Of a DNA stretch of 64,000 nt, positions 21,287 through 34,830 are shown piece after piece (position 1 is the first letter of the stretch; each line of letters begins with the position of its first letter). This DNA comes from Parapristionchus giblindavisi (taxonomy: Eukaryota > Nematoda > Chromadorea > Rhabditida > Diplogasteridae): NCBI GenBank assembly GCA_943737045.1, contig CALSFV010000137.1:48501-112500 (forward strand), in the 5' to 3' direction. A program made the translations under genes and the position numbers. The notes under the pieces are model-generated. The model was not told where the DNA came from and did not search any database. It saw nothing but the letters and a program-made list of their open reading frames with translations.

Positions 21287-23092
21287 ACAGTTAGAGCAGA
21301 GAAAACCCAAGTGAATAGAAAAAAAGAACTTTTTTTTTTCTGCTCACCAGTCTTTATCTCATTTCAAGTACGAGAGAGGTCGTAAATGCCTCTCTCGTGA
21401 ATCTTGCCCAAACTGCCAGGGGGACTGGTGAGTGGAGACTCATTCTCGCCATCTCTGGAAGCCGTCTAAATACAAAAAAACCGACAACATATCCCGGTAT
21501 CCATTGTGAAACATGTAAGAGTACACTATATTAAAATTTCAAGGTGATCGGATGGCTACAAGAAAAGTTATCCTCAAAAATCAAAATAATGTATTATAAT
21601 CTCATATTATGATATCCTTCTGGCCACCACTGTATTATTAAAACTCTCTTACAGGTGGATGAACACAGTGTGTCACTGAGAAGAAACAGGCATGTGAACT
21701 CACTCGATGCATGCCTGCAACACTTAGTGAAAGCCATGTCTCGAGGCTCTTTTGTAGCTGTTTTAGACGAATACTTTTGACTGCCACTGTACGCTGCTCA
21801 CAAAACAGCTGCTAGAACTACTCTGGGAAAAAGTAAAATGGTGAAATAACGCGCGAAAGGAGAGAGAATGGCATTGAGGCCTTCATCCATATTAGCATTA
21901 TAATATCTTTATACGAGGGTATGCACAAGTTGTGTTCAAATGTTCTGTAGCATTCTTTCTGATTTTGCATATCTTGAGTCACTTCCCTAAACTGATTGAT
22001 TAAAATTCCTACTACATTAAAATTGTGCAAGATTTTTCATGGAATTAATACTTATAAAATATATAATATTATTAATAAAATATTATATTATTACTAATAA
22101 AATATAAAATATAAAAATATATAATATTATTTTATCAACATGCGTGTGCACAAGACGAGACACTTTATGATAGCGAAGAAAAAGATGAAATTGTATAGGG
22201 GAATGATATGCATGGGTTGGAAAGGGACTCAGTGCTGATGATTTATCTTATTTTCCTTTATTTTTGAATATAACACGGACTAATATAATGAATGATACAA
22301 AGAGAATAAAAATGTCTGACAATGAGGTTGGTAATCGATTTGACTACAAGAGTTAGGGAAAACTTTCTTGACACAATTAGGAATTATTTCTTCTCATCCC
22401 ATTTTGTGTTCATTTTGTGTGTTGTGTTCTTATGCTGTGTTTAGAACTTGGAAAATGCAAGAAAATGCGGAAAATGCTGTTCAAAAGTTCACGTGGAAAA
22501 TGCTCGAAAATGCTCGATTTTGGATCGAAAAAGATGGTTTTATACACTTTAAAAGCGTTGAACCTCGTTGTTTCATGGAAAACAGCGAACTTAGGTCATT
22601 TATAAAGTATGCTGCTGAAATTAATATCGTATGATCCTTTTTTGAGCACTTTGAGCCGAAAATCATCGAAAATGCTGCGAAAAATCAACCTAGCGAGTCC
22701 ATATTTAAAAATATCATTTATCATCAATAAAAGGCGTCCATAACACTGTTTGCGACCAATAAACGTTGATATTAAACAAAAAAAAACATTAAAATTTGCT
22801 TAAAATCCTCGAAAATGAGCATTTTCAGAGCATTTTCCGGCTGAACTTCTGAACAGCATTTTCCGCATTTTCGTGCATTTTCCAAGTTCTGAACACTGCA
22901 TAAGCAATGTCTCAGCTAACTACATTACTTAGATGAAGTTCAGCTAGAAATGCCCCTTCAGCTTAAATAAACGATGAAGCAAAAAAGCATGAGGATTGCT
23001 AAGTTGTGCTCCAGCTAATTTGGGTAAACGTTTACTAACGAGCGCGCGCTCGTCTCCTAGAATAGGCTTTGAGTTATACAAGTTTTAGTAGC

Positions 23093-23163
23093 GTGTCTAG
23101 GTGGCGCAGTGGTAAGCGTCTTCCTCTGATAAGCGGGAGATAGGTGGTTCGGTTCCCAGTTCT
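23093..23163 (+). pseudogene. tRNA-like SINE head in unit A
   Basis: TAGGTGGCGCAGTGGTAAGC gives an A box and GGTGGTTCGGTTCCC a B box, separated by 40 bases as in tRNAs. No acceptor pairing. A GATCTTTTGCC word follows at 23169, a tail shared by several other tRNA-like sequences here. Confidence 0.55.
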
Positions 23164-25939
23164 TCCCTGATCTTTTGCCTGTTTGGATCTTAAATTATAA
23201 TTAGCCGAATTACGTTTTCATTTAAGCTGAACGCTCAACTAGAATATAAGAAACCGATATAGCTTGCATTCTAGCTGAACTCTACTTGAGTGTATCGAGG
23301 TAGCAAAAGCAATTCTTGTATTTAAGTATCTTTTGGCTCAGTGTGAAGCTGCAGGCTACAAACTAAGTTTATATCATAACCCATGAGTGATACAAAACCT
23401 GGCCGAGTATGAGCCAGATTGGTTGAATTTTCAGAAATTTCGAAATTTCATTTTTTTCATTTTTCGAGGTACAGTAAGTACCTGCTCAGGTTAATATCCA
23501 TTCTGCATAACAGCAATATGTCTTCTATATATAGTAGACAACAGTTCACTAGTGTTTCGCGAAATTTCGAGCTATTCGAGAGAAGTTTTAATTGGAGAAA
23601 TGCGCTCGAAAATTGATAGGATTTTTTCCATGATGGCCACTAGTACTATAGTATCCTGCCAAAAGATGAGCCCGATTGCTCATCTGAGTCAAAAGTTATG
23701 ACAATGCAAAGTTTTTGACGAAGACTTTTGGCTGCTACTGTAGGTCGAATAGCTACGATCAGGTTTATTGATTTTTCGGGAATTTTCGGCTCAAAATGGG
23801 GGTTCAAAGATCAAATGGGAAATGCAATATAGTGCAAACTGATAAGATGGAGAAACGAACTGAATATCCAATGATTCAGTCATATCTGATCTTCCATAAC
23901 AGTAATACACATGGGAGATCAAAGGTCAAAGATCAGACGATTTCTGAATAACCCCATCAGACAATGAAGAATCAATCAATAAATAGCTCCCAAAACAAGT
24001 AGGCCCCCTCAAATGAGGCTACACGGACCCCTAGTGAACGAGTGAGGTCGTTTGCGCTTACGTTTTGACTACATGAAAACAAATATCTGGTTCTGAGCCG
24101 CATAATTCCAAAGGTGTATTTTTACCTAGCCACAGTCGTATACAAAGTTTGCAGGTATACTTTTCTCATCGAAATATCAAAATCCCTGCCACTAACTTTA
24201 AGAGAAAAGGTTTGTCTCCGATTTCGATCGGCCAGTGAGTGTGGTTGGGGGTCATGAGAAGGCATAGCCACTTGATTTGGCCAAAATTGCAAATTATCGA
24301 TTTTTTGTGATCTACCCTGAAAATGATCATAACTCGGTTAATTTTCATCGTACAGCGAGCTGACATGTTTCATTCGAACTGTATTCTAATGCTCTCCAGA
24401 AAAGGTTCATGACCCGTTCGCTGCTAAGTCGTCTTCAGGGCGAAAAAACGCGAAAAAACACATTTCATGATCAAAAAGGTGACTTGTTATTTCATATCAC
24501 GTGCAAATTCGGTATGTTGTTCATTTACGGTATCTGTCCCCCCCAATGCTGTTTAGTAGAGGGCAAGGGACAACCATTTTTTTCGCCTCAACAGTTTTTC
24601 GATCGTATCTGCTTTCAAACCAATGGACTATTCAAAAAAAGAAATGATGCTCTCGGAAAGACGAATAAAAAGTTCTTTTATGATCGAATAGCTATGACAA
24701 CCCACTCATTTGCGTGCCTGCACAGATACTCTGGCCTCAGGAGTTTGAATCCATGTATGATTCAAGTAGAATGTTTGCAATTAATGTCGTGATCTAGCAT
24801 GGAATGTACTCGAATTATGCATGGATTACCCGTGATCATGCATGGATTCTGGATTCCAGGCAAGATCACGGAACATCCATGCATGATCACGAACTACGGA
24901 TATTTCATGCATGGGATGTAATGCATGAATATGCTTGTATTCGTGATCATGCAAGGATTTCAACACCACACAACTGACAGCCTCCCAAAATCTTGCTACA
25001 CATACAGTATCGTCCAAAATTAATGGGACACTTTTTTTTCATTTTTTTATAACTTTTGAACCAGGAAAGCAATCAAGCTGATCTTTTGAGACAATGTACA
25101 TAATTTATCAATGAATATTACAATGATGTGTTGGTGTGATTAAATTAGTTCACTGATGCGTAGTGATGACGAAATCGAAGTATACTTTTTTGAAATTATT
25201 TATTTCTTTAGTAAGTAGTCCTGTTCTTCGGAAATATTGTGAGAGTGGCGACATCCACTAGGGCTGCACAATCAACAAAATCGGAATGGGTCTGACTCCG
25301 ATTTCAAGCTGAAGCGAGGTTGAAAAATTAACTTCCGAAATTTAAAATTCCGCTTCTAGACGTGCTAACCACGCGTTCTAAGCACCAAAACGATGTGACG
25401 CGCTAATGATTAGACAAATATGCAAATAGTTATCATCCAGTCGGTTCTTATTCATCGCTACTCTTTCGACATAGTGGTACAAATCCTTTTTCGTTTTAAA
25501 GCTAGCATTGATAATTATTTTTCTTCACAACCTCTGTTTGTTTTGCAAAATATAACATTGTCCATTTGTGGGTGTTGTTTTTATATTGGATACTAGGGGT
25601 TTGTGGTAGGTGTTTTCGAGGTATCCATCCCCGCGCTGTTAAATATCAGTCCGCATCGCTGTATAATTTGAGTTGGCCGGAAAGGGGCGGAGCTTGAAAT
25701 CGGTATCTAGTTACTCGTTTATCATACTATATGTAGATGGTTTGATATCTCCGGTATTTGTGTCCTTTGGATGGTCTCGCAGATTGGTAGTTATTGCACT
25801 CTTTCTTTCCAAAATTTATATTTTCTCTTCTCAAAATTTATATTTAAAGATGGTGGCCCGCGAATGTTCTTGTAAATAACTACATTCCTCTTGCGGAAAT
25901 GCAAATTAATATGCGAAAAGTTAGCACAACCACTCATAT

Positions 25940-26008
25940 GTCCCATAGTGCAGTGGCAAACGTTCAGACTCGTTACCCTTTTGAGACAAGTTCGAAACCT
26001 ATTGCCGA
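25940..26008 (+). pseudogene. tRNA-like sequence in unit A
   Basis: GTCCCATAGTGCAGTGGCAA and ACAAGTTCGAAACC match A and B boxes at tRNA spacing, with a CCCTTTTGAGAC segment in place of the anticodon arm. A second, more decayed relative is at about 26775-26830. The copy-B equivalent is 39115-39183. Confidence 0.45.
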
Positions 26009-26454
26009 ATTTACTCAATTTTCAAAAAGCGCGCCCTTCCCTGCACCGGCCTGATAGTTCATTTATGTCTCTAGCAATCAATATGCTGAATCATCATAAA
26101 ATAAATAGTGTACTGTATGTAGAATTATTTTTGCTACTTTTCTGTCTTCATAGTTTGTTCACTAAAATATTCGTGGGACACCACCTTGAATGTGCATGCA
26201 ATCATATACTTGTACAATCTCATTTATTCATTCATTTCAAACATTCTTTTTGATCTGAATAGATATACAAAACCAATGAAGATCCACTTTTACTCTTAAT
26301 ATTTTAAAGTATTACAACAAGAAAACAATTGTAAAATGACAAAAACAAAAATAACAGAAAAACCAACTACGCCAACATAATCTTAAAACGACGATAAGGG
26401 AAAATTGATATTTAATGATTTCTGAAAGATTCGATTCAAAATCAATACAAGTGA

Positions 26455-27128
26455 TGTTCGTTAATGAAAATTTTCGTTAATTCGTTAAGTCGTTAAATTG
26501 ACGAAAAGTCGTAATTTTTCGTTAATTTTTCAAACGTCGAATTATTTTACCCAGACACGTCCATTTATAACATGAACAGAATATAATAATATCGAGATAA
26601 TAATTGTTTTTGGAATTAATAATTTTTAAAAATACAACAAAAATACGAATATGCCCAATCGATTAGATTTTGCCTAAAAGGTTAAAGGTGAAAACCCGCA
26701 AGTGTTCTTGTAAATCCCTAAGATCTCTTGTACGAATGTAAAGGGATATGCGTAAAGTGAGCACATCTCATCTATCCTTTAGCGAAGTGGGAAACGTTCG
26801 GAGTCATTACCCCTTTGTCGTATAATACCGAATTTCCTCAATTTTCTAAAAAAAGTGCACGGGCCCGACGGTTCATTGATGTTTCTAGCGACGAATAAGC
26901 TGCATCAGCATAAAATGGATGGTGGAATAGTTTTTGCAACCTTTTTGTCTCCAGATTGTTCATGAAACTATTCGATTAACTCAGAAAATGTGCTTTTCCA
27001 TAATCGAGAAGCTGAATTTCATTAACGAAAACATTAAAGAAAATTAAGTTATTTTCGTTAATCGTTAAATTTTAAAGAAAAATGTCGTTAAAATTAACGA
27101 ATTTCGTTAATTCGTTAATCGTTAATAC
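26455..27128. repeat. Fold-back with TTCGTTAA-rich ends in unit A
   Basis: Both ends are arrays of TTCGTTAA and CGTTAA in opposite orientation (26455-26540 and 27040-27128). The copy in unit B is 39630-40255. Non-coding MITE-like structure. Confidence 0.6.
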
Positions 27129-27720
27129 TAGGGTTGGCAATAACGCACAAGCCTTTGCGGGCGCGCAATGCTCTGTAAAATCATTGCGGGCCCGCAACCT
27201 CGAAGGAAGGGAGGGGGAGTGATTGCCTGCCCAAAATCGCCAAATTTGTCGTTTCATGAATTGTTTTGATCTTATCAGAGTGAAAGTTACTATTGTACTT
27301 AGGGCATTGTGGAATCAACAAAAGATTACAGTTTGACATGAGCTGAAGTGGACATTCTTCAGAATGTTATGCTCTTTCACCTGGTATATGATACGATAGA
27401 ATACGCTACAATATTAACGTGTCACGAATTCTTTAATTCCAAAAATGCATAGAGCAATTTTGTTAATTCGGCTGGAGTGGCCGTTGTTCAACATGGGAAC
27501 GTGCAAATTATTCAAAAAAAAAATGAAAAAAATCCCATCAGATAAATAACAATAGAAGAATCGATCAATAAATATCTCCATGAAGTCCATACATATCAGT
27601 CTACAAAGATCCTCAGTAAAGGAGTGAGGCTCGTCTGGCGATCGTTCTTGAGTTTTGGCAACGAAACGTTCATTTTATCTAACTATACATTGATTCCATG
27701 CATTTTGTCATAGAAATATC

Positions 27721-28373
27721 GGCTCTGTTCTACTTTACGGGTCCCATGGAAGTTTACCGGTCCCAAGAAAGTTTACGGGTCCCATGAAAGTTTACCGGTC
27801 CCATAGCAGTTCACCGGTCCCAAGAAATTTTAACGGTCCCAAGAAATTTTAACGGTCCCAAGAAATTTTAACGGTCCCATAAAACTTTACCGGTCCATAA
27901 AACTTTGCCGTTAACATACGAGTAGAAAATTCAGGAAGAGTAAGCGCTCTAAGATTTTCATAACTTCATTCACTACGCTGTGCCAGTAATAGGATGAATG
28001 AGTACGTTTATATGACCATATCAGCATTTGTCATGTAATCGAGAGATTGAAGATGCAATGTGTTGTTCAGAAGTAGATATAGCACCCCACCTCTCTCTAT
28101 CAATTAGCCGCTATCCCCTTTATTGCACGATAAACTCTAATGACTAATTGAGTTGTTGCTATCAAAATGTAATGAAAAAATAGTATGCAGAAAAAACTAA
28201 CTATTTCCGATTCATGGGACCGGTAAACTTTCATGGGACCGGTAAAGTTTTATGGGACCGTTAAAATTTCTTGGGACCGGTGAACTTCCATGCGACCGGT
28301 TAAATTTCATGGGACCCGTAAACTTTCTTGGGACCGGTAAACTTCCATGGGACCCGTAAAGTAGTACAGAGCC
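27721..28373. mobile_element. 653-bp fold-back with 8-bp target duplication and GGTCCC subterminal repeats
   Basis: Ends GGCTCTGTTCTACTTTACGG and its near-complement CCGTAAAGTAGTACAGAGCC are flanked by the octamer GAAATATC on both sides (27713-27720, 28374-28381). The related sequence at about 42340-42365 and 54355-54380 has a single GAAATATC, a clean empty site. Each arm holds about ten tandem copies of a 17-18-base unit of the type GGTCCCATGAAAGTTTACC. No coding sequence. The 8-bp duplication suggests a hAT-type transposase acting in trans. Confidence 0.9.
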
Positions 28374-28433
28374 GAAATATCAATATCCGAATGGAGAAGT
28401 GTAAATAGAATAAAAATAACGATGAAAATATCA

Positions 28434-29550
28434 AATCCCTATCAGAAAAAGGATATTAAAATCCTCGAAAAAGTTCAGAATTACTTTACCAGAAGAGTAT
28501 TCGCACGTTGCTATGGTTATACATGGGAGAATATGCCTGGAGCACCTGAGCGTAATACAAAACTTAAACTGGAAACGCTAGAAAAACGTAGACTAAATAT
28601 AGACGTTAGAACTTCCCTCAAACTTCTCAGAGGCAAGTTCAAAATTTCGAACAAGAAATCCCATTATTTCAATACCTATATAACCAGAAATGGGATAAAT
28701 TTCAATAATCCCGGGTCACGGTTCCAATATAGGCACTACAGTTTCTTCGCTAGGGCGGCACGTTTACTATCACTACCCGAAAATAGGATAATAATAATAA
28801 TAATAATAATAATATTTATTTCCTTATGCGATTAAAAAAGATGAACGAAAATGATAGATGTAGAATAAATAAATTAATAAGGGAATGGGTATAGCTGCAA
28901 TAACTGGATCACAGCATTGGGGGTTGGGGAGGGGGGGGGGGGTATGGAAAATTTACTGGGTTTTAAAGGGGGAACTCAACCATGACACCATGATCCCTCT
29001 CTTTGACGATAATTCAGTGCGATATGGTACAAGTGAACATGTGAATGCAATGTGCAGTGCATAATGAGTGAGGGAGGATGCTTGTGTTGTATGGATGCTT
29101 ATCACCGGGTGGAGGAGGCCGTGATAAAGATCGTCATTGAGAAAGTCGAGGACCAAGGGTCGGAAGGGAGTTCATGAAGACAATTACTAAGGTGTAATGG
29201 TAGGACCTACTGAGAATGAGATGTGAAAGAATAAATAAATAAAAAACAACGAAATAAGATAACTAATAACTAGCGAAGAGTGGGGCGTAGAGAGATAGGG
29301 AGAGAGTACAAAGAGGGAGAGATGAGAAGAAGAGAAGAGAAAAGTGCAAAAAATAAACAAAAAGGATCGACTTCTCGATCCCAGACTGATCTATCTTTCC
29401 CTTGTAACGATTTATTTCACTCTTGCATCATTATCATTTACTGTCGTCCCCACTTGATTCAATGTTTGATCTCACGCATCATTCCATAATATTGTTTTAC
29501 TTTCTTTTTCACCTCTCTGTTTATCGTTAAAGATAAATAAATTATTATTA
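28434..29550 (+). pseudogene. LINE fragments inserted in R3
   Basis: 28434-28790 encodes the C-terminal end of the same LINE reverse transcriptase as 31843-36024 (NPYQKKDIKILEKVQNYF, then a motif-rich tail FQYRHYSFFARAARLL). An (ATA)n tract then leads into the 3' tail of a second LINE in the opposite orientation (28795-28975, nearly identical to 41745-41910). The segment ends in AATAAATTATTATTATT, the plus-strand LINE tail. The R3 second copy lacks all of this. Confidence 0.75.
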
Positions 29551-32050
29551 TTCCTTCGGAAAATGCGATCACGTGAAAAAATCAACGAATGGATTTTCGT
29601 GCATAGCACGATCTTTGCTTGAACTGTCCTTTTTTTCACGAAAGTTGTCAAATTGTAATGCAAAAGTTAGAACTTTGAGAAATTTTGCACTCCTGTCCAA
29701 AAAGGTGTTTGAAGGTTCAGTGCGATAGTCAGTGGTATAGTGCGATATACAATTTAAATTATTCGAATTTAAATTAAAATTATTCCTCGTCGTCATCTAT
29801 ACCAGTGTTTCAATGATCTGTAGCATATCGTAAACCATTTCGGGATAACGCCATTCAAGGCTCCGATCATTGGGCGGAGTTTTTCTCTATTAGGTCATGG
29901 GCTAACCTTTGCCTTCTCGATTAGTTCATTATCAGTGGTTCCTCTTAATATCATCCTGGTTTCTCCTATCCTTCCCTCCTCGCCCCCCAGACCGTTTATA
30001 TTGATACTATTCACAATGCCCCCATGCCGAAGTTACACAAGGTTCCGCTTATGCTTCTGATGAGAGCAATTTCGATGAGAGTTTCTCATACTATGAAGAA
30101 GAGTTTTAATTGTACTTCGAGTATACTGTACTAACATAATAATAATAATATATTATGTTATCATAGTATGATCCGAATTGTATTACACGTAAAATCAACG
30201 AAATTTGAAAGCGTACTTTTACAGTCGATTTTACGCTTCCGAAAATAATCACATTTGCACATTTTGACCAGTTATAGCAGAGAAAACCCAAGTGAATTGA
30301 AAAAAGAACTGTTTTTTTCTACTCACCAGTGTTTATCTCATTTCAAATACTTGACGAGAGAGAGGTCGTAAATGCCTCTCTCGCGAATCTTGCCCAAACT
30401 GCCAGGGGGACTGGTGAGTGGAGACTCATTCTCGCCACTTTAGCCTGGAAGCCGTATAAATACAAAAAAAACCGACCACATATCCCAGTATCCATTTTGA
30501 AACATGTAAGAGTACACTATATTAAAATTTCAAGGTGATCGGATGGCTACAAGAAAAGTTATCCTCAAAAATCAAAATAATGTATTATAATCTCATATTA
30601 TGATATCCTTCTGGCCACCACTGTATTATTAAAACTCTCTTACAGGTGGATGAACACAGTGTGTCACTGAGAAGAAACAGGCATGTGAACTCACTCGATG
30701 CATGCCTGCAACACTTAGTGAAAGCCATGTCTCGAGGCTCTTTTGTAGCTGTTTTAGACGAATACTTTTGACTGCCACTGTACGCTGCTCACAAAACAGC
30801 TGCTAGAACTACTCTGGGAAAAAGTAAAATGGTGAAATAACGCGCGAAAGGAGAGAGAATGGCATTGAGGCCTTCATCCATATTAGCATTATAATATCTT
30901 TATACGAGGGTATGCACAAGTTGTGTTCAAATGTTCTGTAGCATTCTTTCTGATTTTGCATATCTTGAGTCACTTCCCTAAACTGATTGATTAAAATTCC
31001 TACTACATTAAAATTGTGCAAGATTTTTCATGGAATTAATACTTATAAAATATATAATATTATTAATAAAATATTATATTATTACTAATAAAATATAAAA
31101 TATAAAAATATATAATATTATTTTATCAACATGCGTGTGCACAAGACGAGACACTTTATGATAGCGAAGAAAAAGATGAAATTGTATAGGGGAATGATAT
31201 GCATGGGTTGGAAAGGGACTCAGTGCTGATGATTTATCTTATTTTCCTTTATTTTTGAATATAACACGGACTAATATAATGAATGATACAAAGAGAATAA
31301 AAATGTCTGACAATGAGGTTGGTAATCGATTTGACTACAAGAGTTAGGGAAAACTTTCTTGACACAATTAGGAATTATTTCTTCTCATCCCATTTTGTGT
31401 TCATTTTGTGTGTTGTGTTCTTATGCTGTGTTTAGAACTTGGAAAATGCAAGAAAATGCGGAAAATGCTGTTCAAAAGTTCAGGTGGAAAATGCTCGAAA
31501 ATGCTCGATTTTGGATCGAAAAAGATGGTTTTATACACTTTAAAAGCGTTGAACCTCGTTGTTTCATGGAAAACAGCGAACTTAGGTCATTTATAAAGTA
31601 TGCTGCTGAAATTAATATCGTATGATCCTTTTTTGAGCACTTTGAGCCGAAAATCATCGAAAATGCTGCGAAAAATCAACCTAGCGAGTCCATATTTAAA
31701 AATATCATTTATCATCAATAAAAGGCGTCCATAACACTGTTTGCGACCAATAAACGTTGATATTAAACAAAAAAAAACATTAAAATTTGCTTAAAATCCT
31801 CGAAAATGAGCATTTTCAGAGCATTCTCCGGCTGAACTTCTGTATAATAATAATAATTTATTCACCAAATAGGTAAACATGGGTAAACATGTAACGAACA
31901 AACAGTAAATAAATAAATAGTTGTAGTTGTAAAAGTGAAAAGTCAATCTTACAAAAATGTGAGGGTGGAGGAAGGGACTAGAGGAGATCGAATATATGAT
32001 GAAGATAAGAATAAGAAATGCATGGAACTGATCAGTCATTAATTTTAATT

Positions 32051-34830
32051 TTAAAAGCTTATTCTGTTTTCGGGCCGAGTAAGTAAACGTGCCGCTCGCA
32101 AGAAGAAACTGTTATGCCTGTATTGGAAACGAGACCCAGCGTCGGAGAAGTTTAATCCATTTCTTGTAGCATAGGTTTTAAAATAGTGAGATTTATTGTT
32201 TGAGATCTTAATTTTTCCTCTTAGTAGTTTCATAGACATTTTTAAGTCGACGTTTAACCTGCGCTGTTCGAGGGTATCAAGAACTAGTTTTGCATTACGT
32301 GCACTACTACTTGGCATATTCTCCCACGAAGATTTGTAGCAACGAGCAAACACTCTTCTTGTGAAATAATTTTGCACCTTTTCCAATATTTTTATGTCTT
32401 TTTTCTGGTAGGGATTGAATACTGTGCAAGCACTCTCTAGAATAGGCCTAATATAGGTTGAATATGCTTTAAGTAGAATTATCGGGTTATTAGTTCTTAG
32501 AGCCCGCATAATTATGTGACAGGCTGATTTCGCTTTGATTGATATTGCTCTACAATGATCCGAGAAAGTCAGGCTTCTTTGAACTATAAATCCTAGATCT
32601 TTGACTACTTCTTTTTGATTTAGATTAATGCCTCCAATAGTATAGACTCTTGAAGGATTCGCTCTACCTAGGTGTAGGGAGTTACATTTATGAGATGCTA
32701 GAGGTAATTGCCAGTCGTTTGACCATTTAACAATAGTGTCAACAGCAGTTTGAAGGGGTTGAGGAGGATCCCCACTACTGAATGATCTGTATATCTTAAT
32801 GTCATCTGCATATAGGCGAGCCAGTACACCATCTTTTTGTACCAGTATGGGTAGTTCAGATGTGAAAATGAGAAAGAGCAAGGGCCCAAGTACTGAGCCC
32901 TGTGGCACTCCACTAGTTACAGGGTGACACTCAGAGAGTTTATCTTTTACTCTAACTTGAAAAGTTCTGTTGTTGAGATAATCAGAAATCCAACGTAAGG
33001 TTTTAGAGGATAAACCAATCGTGTTGAGTTTAGCTAGAAGTTTGGGGTGGGATACTCTATCAAATGCCTTAGCAAAGTCAAAATATATTACGTCAACTGG
33101 CTGTCCATTACTAAGTGAGGCAGACCAGTGTTCAAGTACTTCCAACATTTGAAGTTCACGTGATCTATGCTTTCTAAAGCCGTACTGTTCATCAGGGAAT
33201 ATTTCCAAAGTTTCACAATGTGATATTATAGACTTGCTTAAAATGCGTTCAAAGACTCTACAGAAAAATGATGTAATTGAGATTGGTCTATAGTTAAGAG
33301 GATCTGAGAAAGGAGGGGATTTCTTCACAGGAGTAACAATGGAGTGTTTCCACTGTCTAGGTGTGACTCCTGTTTCAAATGAAGTTCTAAAGATAATCTC
33401 TAGTGGTTCAGCTATAGGGATGGATATCCTTTTAATGAAATTGAGGTTAATATTTTCTGGAGTTCTACATGAGGACTTTTTCCATCTATTTATAAGTTCG
33501 CAGATTTCGTGCCTTAGAAATACCGGCTCTTGGAAATTTCCTATGTTTGGAATTGGTTTAGGGGTTGGGACGATACCGTTGTCGGTAGTAAAAACGCTGA
33601 CAAATGTATTTGCAAGAAGGTTGGCCTTATCTACGTCATTGAGAATGGTTGTTCCGTTACCGTCTCTCAAGCCGTCAATACCTTTTTCGGCATTTGAACA
33701 GCGTTTCATATAAGTAAAGAACTTATTTCTATCTTGACTATCAATAATTCTCCTTTCTACATTTTTATGATAGCGAATTAGCTCCTTTCTGAATCTTTTG
33801 TTTAAGGTTTCAAAGATACGACTATTTTCAGACGAAGCATGGCTAATAGATTTTTGCCACGCCATAAAGCGCTTGTTCAATAAACGCTCAATATGGGGCG
33901 GCAATTTACCGTGATTAATGTTCACTCTACACCATGGGACATGAGTATCTATGGATTTCTGAATGGTTTTGATGAAGAGATCATACATACTATCTACCGA
34001 GTTCATAGTGGAAAATAAACCAGTCCAGTCAACATTTGCTAGTTGCATATTGATTAGATCATAATTGGGTGATTTATAATCCCTCTTCAGGATAAAGGAG
34101 GGAGTGGCGTGATTGATTGAGAGAGAAAACTCTATCGAATAATGATCAGAGGTACAGAATGGAGGTCCAACACTAGTTTTATTGATTAATTTTGGATGAT
34201 TGCACAATAGAAGATCGAGCGTGTTACCGAGTCTGTGGGTAGGCTCAGTTACTAGTTGTGCAAACTTTGTGGAAATACAAAAATCTATAAATGATCTGGA
34301 AGGTGGGGAACATGCTTGATTATGTGGTGGAATGGACCAATCAATATCTGGAAAATTGAAATCACCTGTAAAATTGATTTCACCATACTTTCGGTTTGCA
34401 TGGTATTTGCCTTTGGGTTTCGGTAAATACAAACAATTCTAATAAGATCGCTGTTTATGTTTAAGTCTAGTGCCAAAAGTTCGTGGCTCCCTTTAAGCAT
34501 TTGATCTGATATTTGAATGACATTTATGGTAGAGTGGACTATAATGATGACCCCGCCACCATTTTTATTGCGGTCTCTACGAAATACGTGGTAATTATGG
34601 TCTTGACCATTAAGTAATAGTGAATTTGGTATGATTGGACTAAGCCAGCTTTCATATAGACAAATAATTGAATAATTTTTGGAAAGGATCTGAGCAAGGA
34701 AAGGCAACTTATTCTTAATCAAGCGACAGTTGGCAGAGAAAGCGTTAATAATGACTGATCTGTTCTGACTAAAGGACCGGTGATTCTTTACCAGTTTGAC
34801 ATTAGAGGAGTGATAGGGAGACCGAAGTTG
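32051..34830 (-). CDS. LINE ORF2: endonuclease plus reverse transcriptase (one frameshift)
   Basis: The N-terminal part of an apurinic-type endonuclease (SVIINAFSANCRLIKNKLP, YESWLSPIIPNS, RRDRNKNGGGVIIIV, IRIVCIYRNPKAN) is read in one frame to about 34430, then the frame shifts to a 793-residue stretch that continues the endonuclease (GDFNFPDIDW, then SDHYSIEF). The reverse transcriptase follows with YRPISITSFFCRVFERIL, FDFAKAFDRVSH, SGVPQGSVLGPLLFLIF and the catalytic YADD (in LYADDIKIY). The C terminus has the KDIKILEKVQNYFTRRVF segment also seen at 28434. It copies its own RNA at a nicked target. The single frameshift near 34430 makes this copy inactive unless it is a sequencing error. 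The start codon is uncertain; ORF2 overlaps the end of ORF1. Confidence 0.9.

Larger units (their letters stand above)
21298..27388 (+). repeat. Large repeat unit, copy A
   Basis: About 6.1 kb that recurs in direct orientation at 30279-41351 with only scattered differences (short indels and single substitutions). It starts at CAGAGAAAACCCAAGTGAAT and ends next to the GTATATGATACGATAG end of the following repeat. It contains tRNA-like sequences, a CGTTAA-rich fold-back and a GATCATGCATGG hairpin (24829-24890) but no protein-coding gene I can support; the open frames in it are short, unsupported by motifs and preserved only because the copies are young. It could be a segmental duplication or a large non-autonomous element. 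Confidence 0.85.
27389..30116 (+). repeat. Composite repeat R3, first copy (with two insertions)
   Basis: Blocks of this region match 41352-42695 in reverse complement (for example ACGTGTCACGAATTC, GATCGCCAGACGAGCC in opposite sense, ACGAAAGTTGTCAAATTG). The copy is interrupted by the GGCTCTG fold-back (27721-28373) and LINE fragments (28434-29550); comparison with the second copy gives the uninterrupted sites. Non-coding apart from the LINE piece. Confidence 0.75.

Noticed and set aside
24409..24792. 127-residue frame present in both units A and B
   Set aside because: Conserved only because the units are recent duplicates; no motif, and neighbouring non-coding sequence is equally conserved.
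25259..25300. Possible hAT terminus (TAGGGCTGCACAA) in unit A and at 38434 in unit B
   Set aside because: No matching inverted end or 8-bp duplication was found.
27127..27250. TAGGGTTGGCAATAACGC as another hAT end
   Set aside because: Only one end is visible, and the nearby GCGGGCCCGCAA palindromes do not close an element.
33339..33713. 124-residue plus-strand frame within the LINE
   Set aside because: Antisense to the reverse transcriptase ORF2.
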